A stretch of DNA of 7,533 nt from Acidobacteriota bacterium (lineage in GTDB: Bacteria; Acidobacteriota; Terriglobia; Terriglobales; Acidobacteriaceae). Numbering within the stretch: position 1 is the stretch's first letter; the number at the start of each line of letters is the position of its first letter. The notes beneath the pieces were generated by a model. The model made no database searches. It was not told the DNA's origin and saw nothing but the letters and a program-made list of their open reading frames with translations. Both the position numbers and the translations under genes were made by a program. Positions 1 through 5,630 of this stretch are shown piece by piece. Location: the NCBI GenBank assembly GCA_003225615.1, contig QIAS01000030.1:532-8064 (forward strand), read 5' to 3'.

Positions 1-1
1 G

Positions 2-82
2 TCGGGGATGACTTTCAAGAGCAGTCGTTCGGCTGGAGCACGCGTTGTTGTATTGCGGCGGCGCATTGAGCGGCGGTCATGA
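2..82 (+). CDS. possible C-terminal tail of a truncated upstream gene
   Basis: Frame 2 is open from the window edge to a TGA at 80-82 and gives 26 residues ending in a basic stretch (VVVLRRRIERRS). Frame 1 is also open, to 67-69, and the minus strand offers only a 22-codon ORF, so nothing identifies the true frame. The basic end would suit a small soluble protein tail, but there is no recognisable domain. This is a weak guess; the stretch may equally be non-coding. Confidence 0.15.
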   Translation, partial: SGMTFKSSRSAGARVVVLRRRIERRS

Positions 83-180
83 TTGGTGTCTGATGGGAGA
101 ATTTCTAAGGGGTAACACTTATTTTGCCTAGGTTGTTCGCCACAAAAATTCGGATTTCCACGATTTTTCAGCCAGAACGC

Positions 181-209
181 TTGCACGTAAGTAGTAGCAA
201 TCCTAGAAT
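181..209 (+). promoter_or_regulatory. candidate sigma70-type promoter for the phosphoesterase
   Basis: TTGCAC at 181-186 and TAGAAT at 204-209 are separated by exactly 17 bases. The -10 box matches the TATAAT consensus at five of six positions; the -35 box keeps only the TTG core. Transcription would start near 216 and leave a leader of about 225 nucleotides before the ATG at 441. This is the best-spaced pair in the upstream region, but it rests on consensus matching only. Confidence 0.35.
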
Positions 210-290
210 CACGGCAACTTTCGCTGCGTCATTTCAAATCATTCGCGCGTCTTTCTTGCCCACTTCTCCGCTTTGAGTTCCTGCCGACAG

Positions 291-418
291 TAGGTGGTTA
301 AGCCATGTCGGCTTAGTGAGTGGGCTGGACACCAAAGACCCCGCGGCGTTGGGAACAGTCCGATTGCATTGCAGCCAAGCGGGCGGCATTCTGGCCGTAG
401 TCTGCCCACTAAGCCTTA
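291..418 (+). promoter_or_regulatory. candidate structured 5' leader of the phosphoesterase gene
   Basis: A perfect 9-bp stem can form between GGCTTAGTG (310-318) and CACTAAGCC (407-415), enclosing about 88 nucleotides. Inside it are shorter helices: 326-330 with 358-362 (one wobble pair), 332-335 with 349-352, and 384-387 with 394-397. The left strand of the closing stem can instead pair with TAAGCC at 299-304 in a local 6-bp hairpin with a 5-nt loop, so two mutually exclusive folds are possible. GTGGGC at 320-325 likewise has two partners, 258-263 and 404-409. I compared it by memory with GEMM (cyclic dinucleotide), cobalamin, SAM and glutamine riboswitch cores and recognised none. It ends about 25 nt before the ATG. 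A chance fold in GC-rich DNA remains possible. Confidence 0.3.
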
Positions 419-431
419 AGACCAAATTTGT

Positions 432-435
432 GGAG
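432..435 (+). promoter_or_regulatory. ribosome binding site of the phosphoesterase
   Basis: GGAG lies 5 nt before the ATG at 441. It supports this start, which also places the signal peptide exactly at the N-terminus. Confidence 0.65.
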
Positions 436-440
436 AAGCG

Positions 441-1565
441 ATGAAAACTTATTTCTTAATCTGCGTTACAGCATTCATGACAACGCTAGCTTCGGCGGGA
501 ACGGTGACGGTTACAGCTCCTCTGAATAACAGCACGTCGTCGAGTCCGGTGAAATATGTGGCGAGCGCCACGACGAGTTGCGCCAAGGGCATATCCTCGG
601 TTGGGATCTACACGGCTCCGTATCAACTAGCGTACGTGGTAAATGGAGCGAGCCTGAATACGTCACTTAGCTTGAGCGCCGGCACTTATAACACCGTGGT
701 GCAGGAGTGGGACAACTGCGGAGGATACGCGAAAACTCCGATCACGGTTACCGTCAGCGGCGGTACGGTCACGGGGACGGTGCCGGCCAGTTCGCACGTT
801 TTCGTGGTGGTTGAGGAGAACCACTCCTACAGCAGCGTGATTGGAAGCAGTTCAATGCCTTACCTGAACAGCCTGGTTTCCAAGTACGGTCTGGCCACGC
901 AGTACTATGCCAACACGCATCCGTCGATCGGAAATTACTTCATGATGACATCGGGGCAGATCATCACCAATAACGACTCTTTCTGCTCGACATTGACGCA
1001 AGATAACATCGTGCGGCACCTGATGACGGCCGGGAAGACCTGGAAATCCTATGCCGAGAGCCTGCCCTCGGTGGGGTATACGGGATGCAGTGGCTATCCT
1101 TACGCGCGGAAACACAATCCGTTGTCATTTTTTTCTGACGTAGTGAACAGCAGCAGTGAGAAGCTGAACCTGGTGCCGTTCACGCAATTCGCCAGTGACA
1201 TGAAAAATGGGACACTGCCAAATTACTCGTTCATTGTTCCCAATCTTTTGAATGACGCGCATGACGGAACTCTGAGTCAGGCAGACACGTGGCTGAAAAA
1301 CAATATCGGGCCGCTGCTGGCCAGTTCACTGTTTCAGAAGGATGGCATTCTCGTAATCGTGTTCGACGAGAGCGTGGATACGGATACGGCCGGGGGCGGG
1401 GGACATGTGGCGGCGGTGGTGATTGGGCCGAAAGTAAAGCCAGGGTATAAATCCACTACCAACTACCAGCATCAGAGCACGTTAAGAACTTTGATGGAAG
1501 CACTGGGCATCAGCACTTTTCCCGGCAGCGCAGGCAGCGCGAAGGATATGGGGGGAATGTTCTAA
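441..1565 (+). CDS. secreted phosphoesterase (acid phosphatase / phospholipase C-like) with N-terminal Ig-like domain
   Basis: The 374-residue protein probably hydrolyses phosphate esters outside the cytoplasm. Residues 1-19 form a signal peptide (basic Lys2, hydrophobic core, A-S-A before Gly20). Residues about 20-107 look like a bacterial Ig-like beta-sandwich, with Cys47 and Cys93 placed for a disulfide, followed by a Gly/Thr/Val linker. From about 118 the PF04185-type phosphoesterase domain begins: EENHSY (125-130), THPSIGNY (158-166, with Ser162 as candidate nucleophile), YAESLP (204-209), KHNP (224-227), FIVPN and HDG (264-276), VFDES (307-311) and GGGGH (318-322). By analogy with Francisella AcpA, Glu126, Asn127, Asp309 and Glu310 would bind metal; this mapping is from memory. 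The ATG has GGAG at 432-435 with a 5-nt spacer. Phosphatase versus phospholipase C activity cannot be decided. The gene is monocistronic, with its own leader and terminator. Confidence 0.88.
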   Translation: MKTYFLICVTAFMTTLASAGTVTVTAPLNNSTSSSPVKYVASATTSCAKGISSVGIYTAPYQLAYVVNGASLNTSLSLSAGTYNTVVQEWDNCGGYAKTPITVTVSGGTVTGTVPASSHVFVVVEENHSYSSVIGSSSMPYLNSLVSKYGLATQYYANTHPSIGNYFMMTSGQIITNNDSFCSTLTQDNIVRHLMTAGKTWKSYAESLPSVGYTGCSGYPYARKHNPLSFFSDVVNSSSEKLNLVPFTQFASDMKNGTLPNYSFIVPNLLNDAHDGTLSQADTWLKNNIGPLLASSLFQKDGILVIVFDESVDTDTAGGGGHVAAVVIGPKVKPGYKSTTNYQHQSTLRTLMEALGISTFPGSAGSAKDMGGMF

Positions 1566-1589
1566 GCCTTGATTGGGAGCAGCAACAAC

Positions 1590-1622
1590 GGGCGGCGAGG
1601 AAACTTGCCGCCCCCTTTTTTT
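1590..1622 (+). terminator. intrinsic (Rho-independent) terminator of the phosphoesterase gene
   Basis: GGGCGGC (1590-1596) pairs perfectly with GCCGCCC (1607-1613). The stem can extend by a G-T and an A-T pair around a GGAAAC loop. Two C and then seven T (1616-1622) follow. It begins 24 bp after the stop codon. Read on the minus strand the T tract becomes an A tract upstream of the hairpin, so it should not efficiently terminate the convergent gene. Confidence 0.88.
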
Positions 1623-1652
1623 GAGGCGAGTGATGTTTCCCGGCTGGACCGA

Positions 1653-1678
1653 GAGCCTGGCCTGAGCGAAGCCGAAGG
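1653..1678. repeat. short dispersed intergenic repeat (CCTGAGCGAAGCCGAAGG type)
   Basis: The stretch contains CCTGAGCGAAGCCGAAGG preceded by GAGCCTGG. I recognise this motif, and its complement starting CCTTCGGCTTCGCTCAGG, as a short interspersed sequence common between genes in Acidobacteriota and other environmental bacteria, often read spuriously as LRSGQA in annotated ORFs. Only one copy is present here, so the repeat assignment rests on recall rather than on a comparison inside the window. It sits in the gap between the terminator and the 3' end of the convergent gene. Confidence 0.45.
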
Positions 1679-1711
1679 GCGGCCGTCGCCACGTGTTCTT
1701 GGATGATTTCG

Positions 1712-2359
1712 TCAGCGCGTGTCGCCGTCGTCGCCGACTACCGGGACCGGTTCTCCGGTCACGTCTTTGACCTTGTGGTGGTGGTTGGTTTCTGCGGTGC
1801 GGGGCTCCAGTACGCGGACTCGACGGGCGGCGATGTTGACCGGTTCGATGCGGAGGATGTCGCCCTTACTCATGTGAATCTGGAAGCGGAACCAATCAGT
1901 GCGAAAGAGCCGGCCGGAAGCGTAGAACGTGATGGCGGCGGCGATCTGACCTTCGAAGTCGTCGCCCGTGCAGGCCAGCAGGCGCTTGCCGATGTTTTCG
2001 GTCCAGGTCATGCCTCCAACCAGGGGATCGTTCAGGAAATATCTTCCGAAGGGGACGGCCAGCGTGGTCTTGCGCATTTGCAGCAGCTGCAGCAAGACAG
2101 AAATTTTGGCCAGGTTAGTGACAACGATTCTGGCGTCGTTGGCGGAAAGGCGTTCAAGCTTGATGTGGAGCTCGGGTGACCATTCGCGTTCGAACTCTTC
2201 GCGGGCCAGGGCAAGGCTTTTGTCGGTAGCTTCGGCGTAGCGCAGGGTGGCACGGGCGAGAACCAGGCTCAGGACGCTCGTAATCACAGTCGCGATTACG
2301 GGAATGTAATTTATGAGCGTGGAGAGCGGGAGGCTGTATTGGTTCCATTGCACGTGCAT
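1712..2359 (-). CDS. hypothetical single-pass membrane protein
   Basis: I do not recognise a named family for this 215-residue protein. Residues about 10-34 form one hydrophobic helix (LINYIPVIATVITSVLSLVL). A charged, probably helical segment follows (about 35-60, ATLRYAEATDKSLALAREEF), then W-S-P-E-L and a mixed alpha/beta region (about 62-190) with several hydrophobic strands, which would be a soluble domain attached to the membrane. The C-terminus (about 190-215) is polar with a HHHK run and is probably disordered. The plan of an N-terminal anchor, an aligned helix and a beta-rich domain starting at a Pro-x-Leu motif is common among uncharacterised bacterial membrane proteins. Codon structure favours this strand over the 158-codon plus-strand ORF overlapping it. 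The ATG at 2359 has AGGAG 12 nt upstream (2372-2376), a rather long spacer. It is convergent with the phosphoesterase and no partner gene is visible. Confidence 0.7.
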   Translation of the reverse strand: MHVQWNQYSLPLSTLINYIPVIATVITSVLSLVLARATLRYAEATDKSLALAREEFEREWSPELHIKLERLSANDARIVVTNLAKISVLLQLLQMRKTTLAVPFGRYFLNDPLVGGMTWTENIGKRLLACTGDDFEGQIAAAITFYASGRLFRTDWFRFQIHMSKGDILRIEPVNIAARRVRVLEPRTAETNHHHKVKDVTGEPVPVVGDDGDTR

Positions 2360-2551
2360 AGATCGGTATGGCTCCTGAACCGCGCAGCGGAGCCAAACAT
2401 GGCGGGGGGAGCAACCCTTATTGGAAGCCCGCAGCGGCGAGGCCCTGATTCGCGTCTAGTGTAGGGAGGGGGCCGGGTTGGGGACAGATGCGCATGGTAT
2501 AGCGCCTTTGGTAATGGCGGTGGGTTGGTTTCAACTCTTTTCGTGGACAGA

Positions 2552-2620
2552 GTACCTCAGCGGCTAAAGCCGGCGGACTGTCAGGGACTGTTTTGCAGCG
2601 CTGAAGCGCTGCGCCACCCA
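2552..2620 (+). repeat. REPIN-like dispersed element, copy A
   Basis: This 69-bp element shares a 21-bp left arm (2552-2572, GTACCTCAGCGGCTAAAGCC plus G) and a 27-bp right arm (2594-2620) exactly with copy B at 5475-5543. The 21-bp centre is unrelated but of equal length. The right arm folds as a perfect 7-bp stem, GCAGCGC-TGAA-GCGCTGC. The left arm folds as CGGC-TAAA-GCCG. Reverse-complemented, the right arm begins GTGGCGCAGCG (after TGG), resembling the left-arm head GTACCTCAGCG at 8 of 11 positions, so the element is two inverted REP-like units, the plan of REPINs. No RAYT transposase is in the window. Confidence 0.75.
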
Positions 2621-2829
2621 TGGTCATGCACCGTCCAACGCGCTGCACCGTCGAACGCGCTGCACCGTCCAACGCGCTGCACCGTCCAGGGTGACACACC
2701 ATCAACGTGATGGGCCATCAACGTGATGCGCCATCCAACCCGCTGCACCCAGCCGTCGTCATACGCCGTCGATCTTAGCCGCAATGCACCGTCAATCGTG
2801 CAATGTCTGTAATGCACTATCCATCGTGC
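2606..2829. repeat. 17-bp tandem repeat array (minisatellite) with degenerate tail
   Basis: The unit GCGCTGCACCGTCCAAC recurs in exact 17-bp register at 2623 (first bases altered), 2640 (one change), 2657 (perfect) and 2674 (last bases altered). Diverged 16-17-bp units continue at 2696-2712, 2713-2728 and 2729-2744; two of these contain CATCAACGTGATG, a 5-bp stem with a 3-nt loop. Isolated relatives lie at 2786-2801 and 2814-2829, both of the form GCAC-N8-GTGC. The first register position, 2606-2622, is the right edge of the neighbouring REPIN-like element and matches the unit at 12 of 17 positions. There are no spacers as in CRISPR, and the period is not a multiple of three, so it is not a coding repeat. 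Confidence 0.8.
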
Positions 2830-3029
2830 AGCGAGGCAAAATGATCTACGAGTATCGCGGAATAGTTTAGAATCAGGCATTCCCGAATCTGATGGAGTTC
2901 GGTGAGTGGGCAGAGAAAGGTACCGTATTGATTTTCATGCTCGATGGCGTGGGAGCACGAGCGTCGAATCAGCAATGAAGATCAATATTAACAATGGCTT
3001 AGCTGTCTTCACCTGATTGGTTTGTTCAA

Positions 3030-3035
3030 GGGAGG
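3030..3035 (+). promoter_or_regulatory. ribosome binding site of bactofilin
   Basis: GGGAGG ends 8 nt before the ATG at 3044. It decides the start in favour of 3044 over the in-frame TTG at 3017, which lies upstream of this site and would add nine residues absent from typical bactofilins. Confidence 0.75.
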
Positions 3036-3043
3036 CTGTAACT

Positions 3044-3514
3044 ATGGAGAGCCCAAAGACCGGCGAGCTGGCGCACATTGGAAAGTCGGTGGTTATCAAA
3101 GGCGAGCTTTCGGGCAGCGAAGACTTGTACCTGGATGGCCGGGTGCAAGGAACGATTGAGCTGCGCGGGCACAATATCACGATCGGTCCCAATGGGCAGG
3201 TGCAGGCGAATATCACGGCCAAAGGGGTGTTCGTGCACGGCAAGCTGGAGGGGGATGTGCAGGCCACGGATCGGGTGGAGCTGCGCAACTCGGCGGTGAT
3301 GATGGGGGACATTGTGACCCAGCGGGTGGCGATCGAGGATGGGGCGTACTTAAAGGGCAAGGTGGACATCAACAACGACGCCAAGAAATTTGAAGTGAAG
3401 CCGGAGGCGCAGTGGCAGGCGCCGGCGGCCGCACAATCAGTGACCACGGCAGCCGCCGGTTCCGGAAGTACTAGTTCGAGTGGGCAAACGGTCAAGGCAG
3501 AGCAGAAGAAGTAA
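3044..3514 (+). CDS. bactofilin (polymer-forming cytoskeletal protein)
   Basis: This 156-residue protein belongs to the bactofilin family (DUF583). Members self-assemble without nucleotide into filaments from a right-handed beta-helix and act as scaffolds for cell shape, stalks, wall enzymes or chromosome positioning. Residues about 10-110 form the core, with the characteristic rhythm of short beta strands and glycine turns: IGKSVVIKGELSG, LYLDGRVQGTIEL, ITIGPNGQVQANITAKGVFVHGKLEGDV, VELRNSAVMMGDI and IEDGAYLKGKVDI. The N-terminal tail is short (MESPKTGEL), and residues about 118-156 form a disordered Ala/Ser/Thr/Gln-rich tail ending in basic residues (KAEQKK). There is no transmembrane segment, so it is cytoplasmic and perhaps membrane-associated. 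The length is normal for the family. A methyltransferase gene begins 56 bp downstream on the same strand, with no terminator between. What this copy scaffolds cannot be read from the sequence. Confidence 0.92.
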   Translation: MESPKTGELAHIGKSVVIKGELSGSEDLYLDGRVQGTIELRGHNITIGPNGQVQANITAKGVFVHGKLEGDVQATDRVELRNSAVMMGDIVTQRVAIEDGAYLKGKVDINNDAKKFEVKPEAQWQAPAAAQSVTTAAAGSGSTSSSGQTVKAEQKK

Positions 3515-3570
3515 CCAGCTTCGGTTACGCACCCGCGATAAACTAGGCAAGTTATCCGTACGCAAAATTC

Positions 3571-4266
3571 ATGAAAATCTTTCGAGGAGGTTCGTCGACA
3601 GGGGCGGGCCAGACGCCGGTCCCGGCCAAGCCCGCGCGGCTCACTCGGCGTTCGAGCGGACTGGGGGAATTGTCGCGGCATTTCGGATCGGAAGAAGGTT
3701 TGTGCGTTCTGGATTTGGGGGCGACGTCTCCGGCGAACATTCGTTATCTGACGGAGCGCGGACACAAAATTTACAGCGAAGACGTGTTGCTGGCGTCGAC
3801 CGACCCGGCGCTGGTTATCCAGGACGAAGAAGGCAAGGCGGTGCTCGACAGCAAACGTTTTCTGGAAGACACGCTGGCTTATCCGGCGGCGCACTTTGAT
3901 GCTGTGCTTTGCTGGAATTTGCCCGACTACCTGGATGAAAGCGTGGTGAAGCCGGTGATCGGACGCTTGTGGTCAGTGTTGAAGCCGGGCGGGATGCTGC
4001 TGGCGTTCTTTCATACGCGGGATGCGGGACCGGATGCGCCCTGCTACCGCTATCACATGGTTGGGACGGATACCCTGGAAATGCAAACGATTGTGCGCGA
4101 GGCGCGACGCGGGCCAACCTGGGCAGTACCTACGGCGGCGGGCGGGAGTTTCCGGTTACAACGCGTGTTTAATAACCGGCATATTGAAAATCTGTTTCGA
4201 GACTTCACTTCGATAAAATTCTTTTTGGCGCGGGATAATGTGCGGGAAGTTTTGGTGGTGAGGTAG
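3571..4266 (+). CDS. class I SAM-dependent methyltransferase-like protein
   Basis: The 231-residue protein has the order of motifs of a Rossmann-fold SAM methyltransferase: motif I VLDLGATSP (46-54), an acidic residue after strand 2 (YSED, 68-71), FDAVLCWNLPDYL (109-121) at motif IV and LKPGGMLLAFFH (137-148). A C-terminal segment of helix and strands ends in FFLARDNVREVLVV. The glycine-rich loop is reduced (D-L-G-A-T-S-P rather than G-x-G-x-G), which is tolerated in some members but could mean altered cofactor binding. Residues 1-30 are polar and probably disordered. No substrate can be assigned. The ATG at 3571 has no Shine-Dalgarno sequence, and an in-frame stop lies at 3544-3546. A perfect AGGAGG lies at 3585-3590, inside the reading frame, but with no start codon at a usable distance. 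The gene probably shares a transcript with bactofilin. Confidence 0.8.
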   Translation: MKIFRGGSSTGAGQTPVPAKPARLTRRSSGLGELSRHFGSEEGLCVLDLGATSPANIRYLTERGHKIYSEDVLLASTDPALVIQDEEGKAVLDSKRFLEDTLAYPAAHFDAVLCWNLPDYLDESVVKPVIGRLWSVLKPGGMLLAFFHTRDAGPDAPCYRYHMVGTDTLEMQTIVREARRGPTWAVPTAAGGSFRLQRVFNNRHIENLFRDFTSIKFFLARDNVREVLVVR

Positions 4267-4287
4267 CGAGTACCGAGTACCTAGTAA
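4267..4287. repeat. short 7-bp tandem repeat after the methyltransferase stop
   Basis: CGAGTAC occurs twice in tandem (4267-4273 and 4274-4280), followed by the diverged CTAGTAA, beginning directly after the TAG stop codon. It fills part of the 92-bp gap between two convergent genes. No convincing terminator is seen in this gap. Confidence 0.5.
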
Positions 4288-4358
4288 ACCTGCTTTTTCT
4301 AATCCAGCCTTTTGTTTTTCCAGGAAAGTTTTGAGTCGTTTCTCCGGGACTCGCCGGA

Positions 4359-5462
4359 TCAGCGCGTTTTTCTGAGCAGGTATTGGGTGAGGGCGGGGGT
4401 GTTTTGGAAGAGGAGCATCAGGGGAATGCGCATGATTCTTGGCAGGGAGAAGAGGCGGCGTATTTTTGAGGAACTTCTGAACACCGGGAGGAGTTGGGTT
4501 TCGTAGTGGCTGCGATAGGTGGCGGCGGCTTTTTCGAGTTCAAGCTTGCCTTTAAGGAATGGAAGCAGCGAGCGGGCGGCCAGGGCGCCGCTGCGAAGGG
4601 CCAGGGAGATGCCGTCTCCAACGAAAGGATCTATGAAGCCGGCGGCATCTCCGGCGAGGAGGATGTTTCCGCGGAGGGGTTGCGGGGGGCGGAAAATGAG
4701 CGGGGAGGTGGTTACCGGCGTGGTCAAGGGTTTCCATGTTTGGGCGCGGCGGACGAGGGATGCATGGTGGGTGAAGACCTCGAGCAGGGTGCTGGCCACG
4801 TCGGCCCGGACCATGGCGCAGACGTTGATACGGTTGCGCGAAGTTTCATCTGCGTCGTTGTCGGACGTCAGCGCTACGGGTTGTACTCCGCAGTAGCCTC
4901 CTTCGAAGAAGTAGAGATCTACGGACGGTGGTGGGGGGGATTCTGCAAAATGAGCTTTGAGTCCCAGCCATTTGCCGGCGTGCTTTCCGTTGGGCGCGGC
5001 ATTCAGATTGGACCAGCGGCCGGAGGCGTCGATTATGGAACGAGCCTCGAACGATCCGGCGCTGGTGGAGATTTGAAATGGGCCATCGTTGGCGATGGAC
5101 TGTACGGTGGTTTGAGCGCGGGTTTCGACTCCGAGATTTTGGGCGGCATTCCAAAGGGTGGCATCGAGATCGAAACGGGCGATGCTGGCGGCGGGCGGAG
5201 TGATGGCGCTTTCGAGGATTCGGTCATCAACGAAGAGCCGGGCGGCGGCGATGCGTGGGGCGTCGTGCAATAGATTCCTGGTTGCGCCCCGCAAGAGGGA
5301 GGAGAGCAAGTCGAGTGACTCGGGGGAGACGAATTCTCCGCAGACTTTGTGGCGGGGGAGGATGCCGCGTTCGAGCAGCATGACGCGTGCGCCTGCGGCG
5401 GCGGCAGTGATGGCTGCGGATGTGCCCGCGGGGCCGGCGCCGATGATGATCAGGTCGTACAT
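4359..5462 (-). CDS. FAD-dependent oxidoreductase, geranylgeranyl reductase / monooxygenase-like
   Basis: This 367-residue flavoprotein carries the FAD-binding GAGPAG at 8-13 within an N-terminal beta-alpha-beta unit ending in LLER (about 29-32). It then has KVCGEFVSPESLDLL (39-53), the CGE segment typical of the geranylgeranyl reductase-like branch, D-A-S-G-R (145-149), and the second FAD motif GDAAGFIDPFVGDGISLAL (271-289). The C-terminal part (about 300-367) is helical, with a hydrophobic end that may touch the membrane. Such enzymes reduce isoprenoid double bonds or hydroxylate aromatic or polyketide substrates. With the methyltransferase 168 bp upstream it resembles the oxidoreductase commonly found beside type III polyketide synthases, so a role in modifying an alkyl-resorcinol, alkylpyrone or quinone-like lipid is inferred. 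A REPIN-like element ends 12 nt before the ATG. A weak GAAGG (5467-5471) lies 4 nt from the start. The length is normal for the family. Confidence 0.85.
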   Translation of the reverse strand: MYDLIIIGAGPAGTSAAITAAAAGARVMLLERGILPRHKVCGEFVSPESLDLLSSLLRGATRNLLHDAPRIAAARLFVDDRILESAITPPAASIARFDLDATLWNAAQNLGVETRAQTTVQSIANDGPFQISTSAGSFEARSIIDASGRWSNLNAAPNGKHAGKWLGLKAHFAESPPPPSVDLYFFEGGYCGVQPVALTSDNDADETSRNRINVCAMVRADVASTLLEVFTHHASLVRRAQTWKPLTTPVTTSPLIFRPPQPLRGNILLAGDAAGFIDPFVGDGISLALRSGALAARSLLPFLKGKLELEKAAATYRSHYETQLLPVFRSSSKIRRLFSLPRIMRIPLMLLFQNTPALTQYLLRKTR

Positions 5463-5474
5463 GCAGCCTTCAAT

Positions 5475-5543
5475 GTACCTCAGCGGCTAAAGCCGCCTTC
5501 CCAACAAGCTACATACTGCAGCGCTGAAGCGCTGCGCCACCCA
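5475..5543 (+). repeat. REPIN-like dispersed element, copy B
   Basis: This is the second 69-bp copy, matching copy A (2552-2620) exactly in the left arm (5475-5495) and right arm (5517-5543), with an unrelated 21-bp centre. Here the left arm forms a full GCGGC-TAAA-GCCGC hairpin, one base pair better than in copy A. The right-arm hairpin has 7 bp with a TGAA loop. It lies in the 168-bp gap between the methyltransferase and the oxidoreductase, 12 nt from the oxidoreductase start codon. Both hairpins would therefore be in the leader of that cistron if the two genes are co-transcribed. Confidence 0.75.
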
Positions 5544-5630
5544 AAGTTGACTCCAGATCTGCTTTCGATTTTGAGTCTTCAGTGAACTCTGACGTTTCCC
5601 AAACTTATTTGTCGAACCACATACGCACCT

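Larger units (their letters stand above)
2360..3043. other. long gene-free region between divergent genes, rich in repeats
   Basis: This stretch separates the divergently oriented membrane protein and bactofilin genes, so it must hold both promoters. ORFs here on either strand are short, in conflict with each other and read through repeats. Contents: unremarkable GC-rich sequence (2377-2551), a REPIN-like element (2552-2620), a 17-bp tandem array and its decayed tail (about 2606-2829), then a less repetitive stretch (2830-3043) before bactofilin. A TAGAAT at 2868-2873 and a TATTAA at 2986-2991 could be -10 boxes, but neither has a convincing -35 partner. Confidence 0.7.

Noticed and set aside
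852..1115. 87-codon minus-strand ORF inside the phosphoesterase
   Set aside because: It lies within a confidently coding region on the other strand and shows no domain.
1703..2179. 158-codon plus-strand ORF overlapping the membrane protein gene
   Set aside because: The minus-strand frame has a clean transmembrane helix and natural composition. The plus-strand product looks like an antisense shadow.
2628..2744. CRISPR array
   Set aside because: Units are contiguous with no spacers, are only 16-17 bp long and drift in sequence, and there are no cas genes.
2581..2880. 99-codon minus-strand ORF through the tandem repeats
   Set aside because: It simply translates the 17-bp array and the REPIN-like right arm, and a 17-bp period shifts frame at every unit, so no protein repeat results.
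2935..3894. 319-codon minus-strand ORF across bactofilin and the methyltransferase
   Set aside because: It is antisense to two well-recognised proteins, its translation is low-complexity and rich in Ser/Cys/Arg, and it shows no domain. It is a shadow ORF of GC-rich coding DNA.
4343..4374. Plus-strand terminator for the methyltransferase (TCCGG/CCGGA hairpin then TTTTT)
   Set aside because: The stem is only 5 bp, eight bases separate it from the T run, and it overlaps the stop codon of the convergent gene. It is too weak to call.
4494..5273. 259-codon plus-strand ORF opposite the FAD oxidoreductase
   Set aside because: The minus-strand frame carries both FAD motifs. The plus-strand translation is Gly-rich with no motif.
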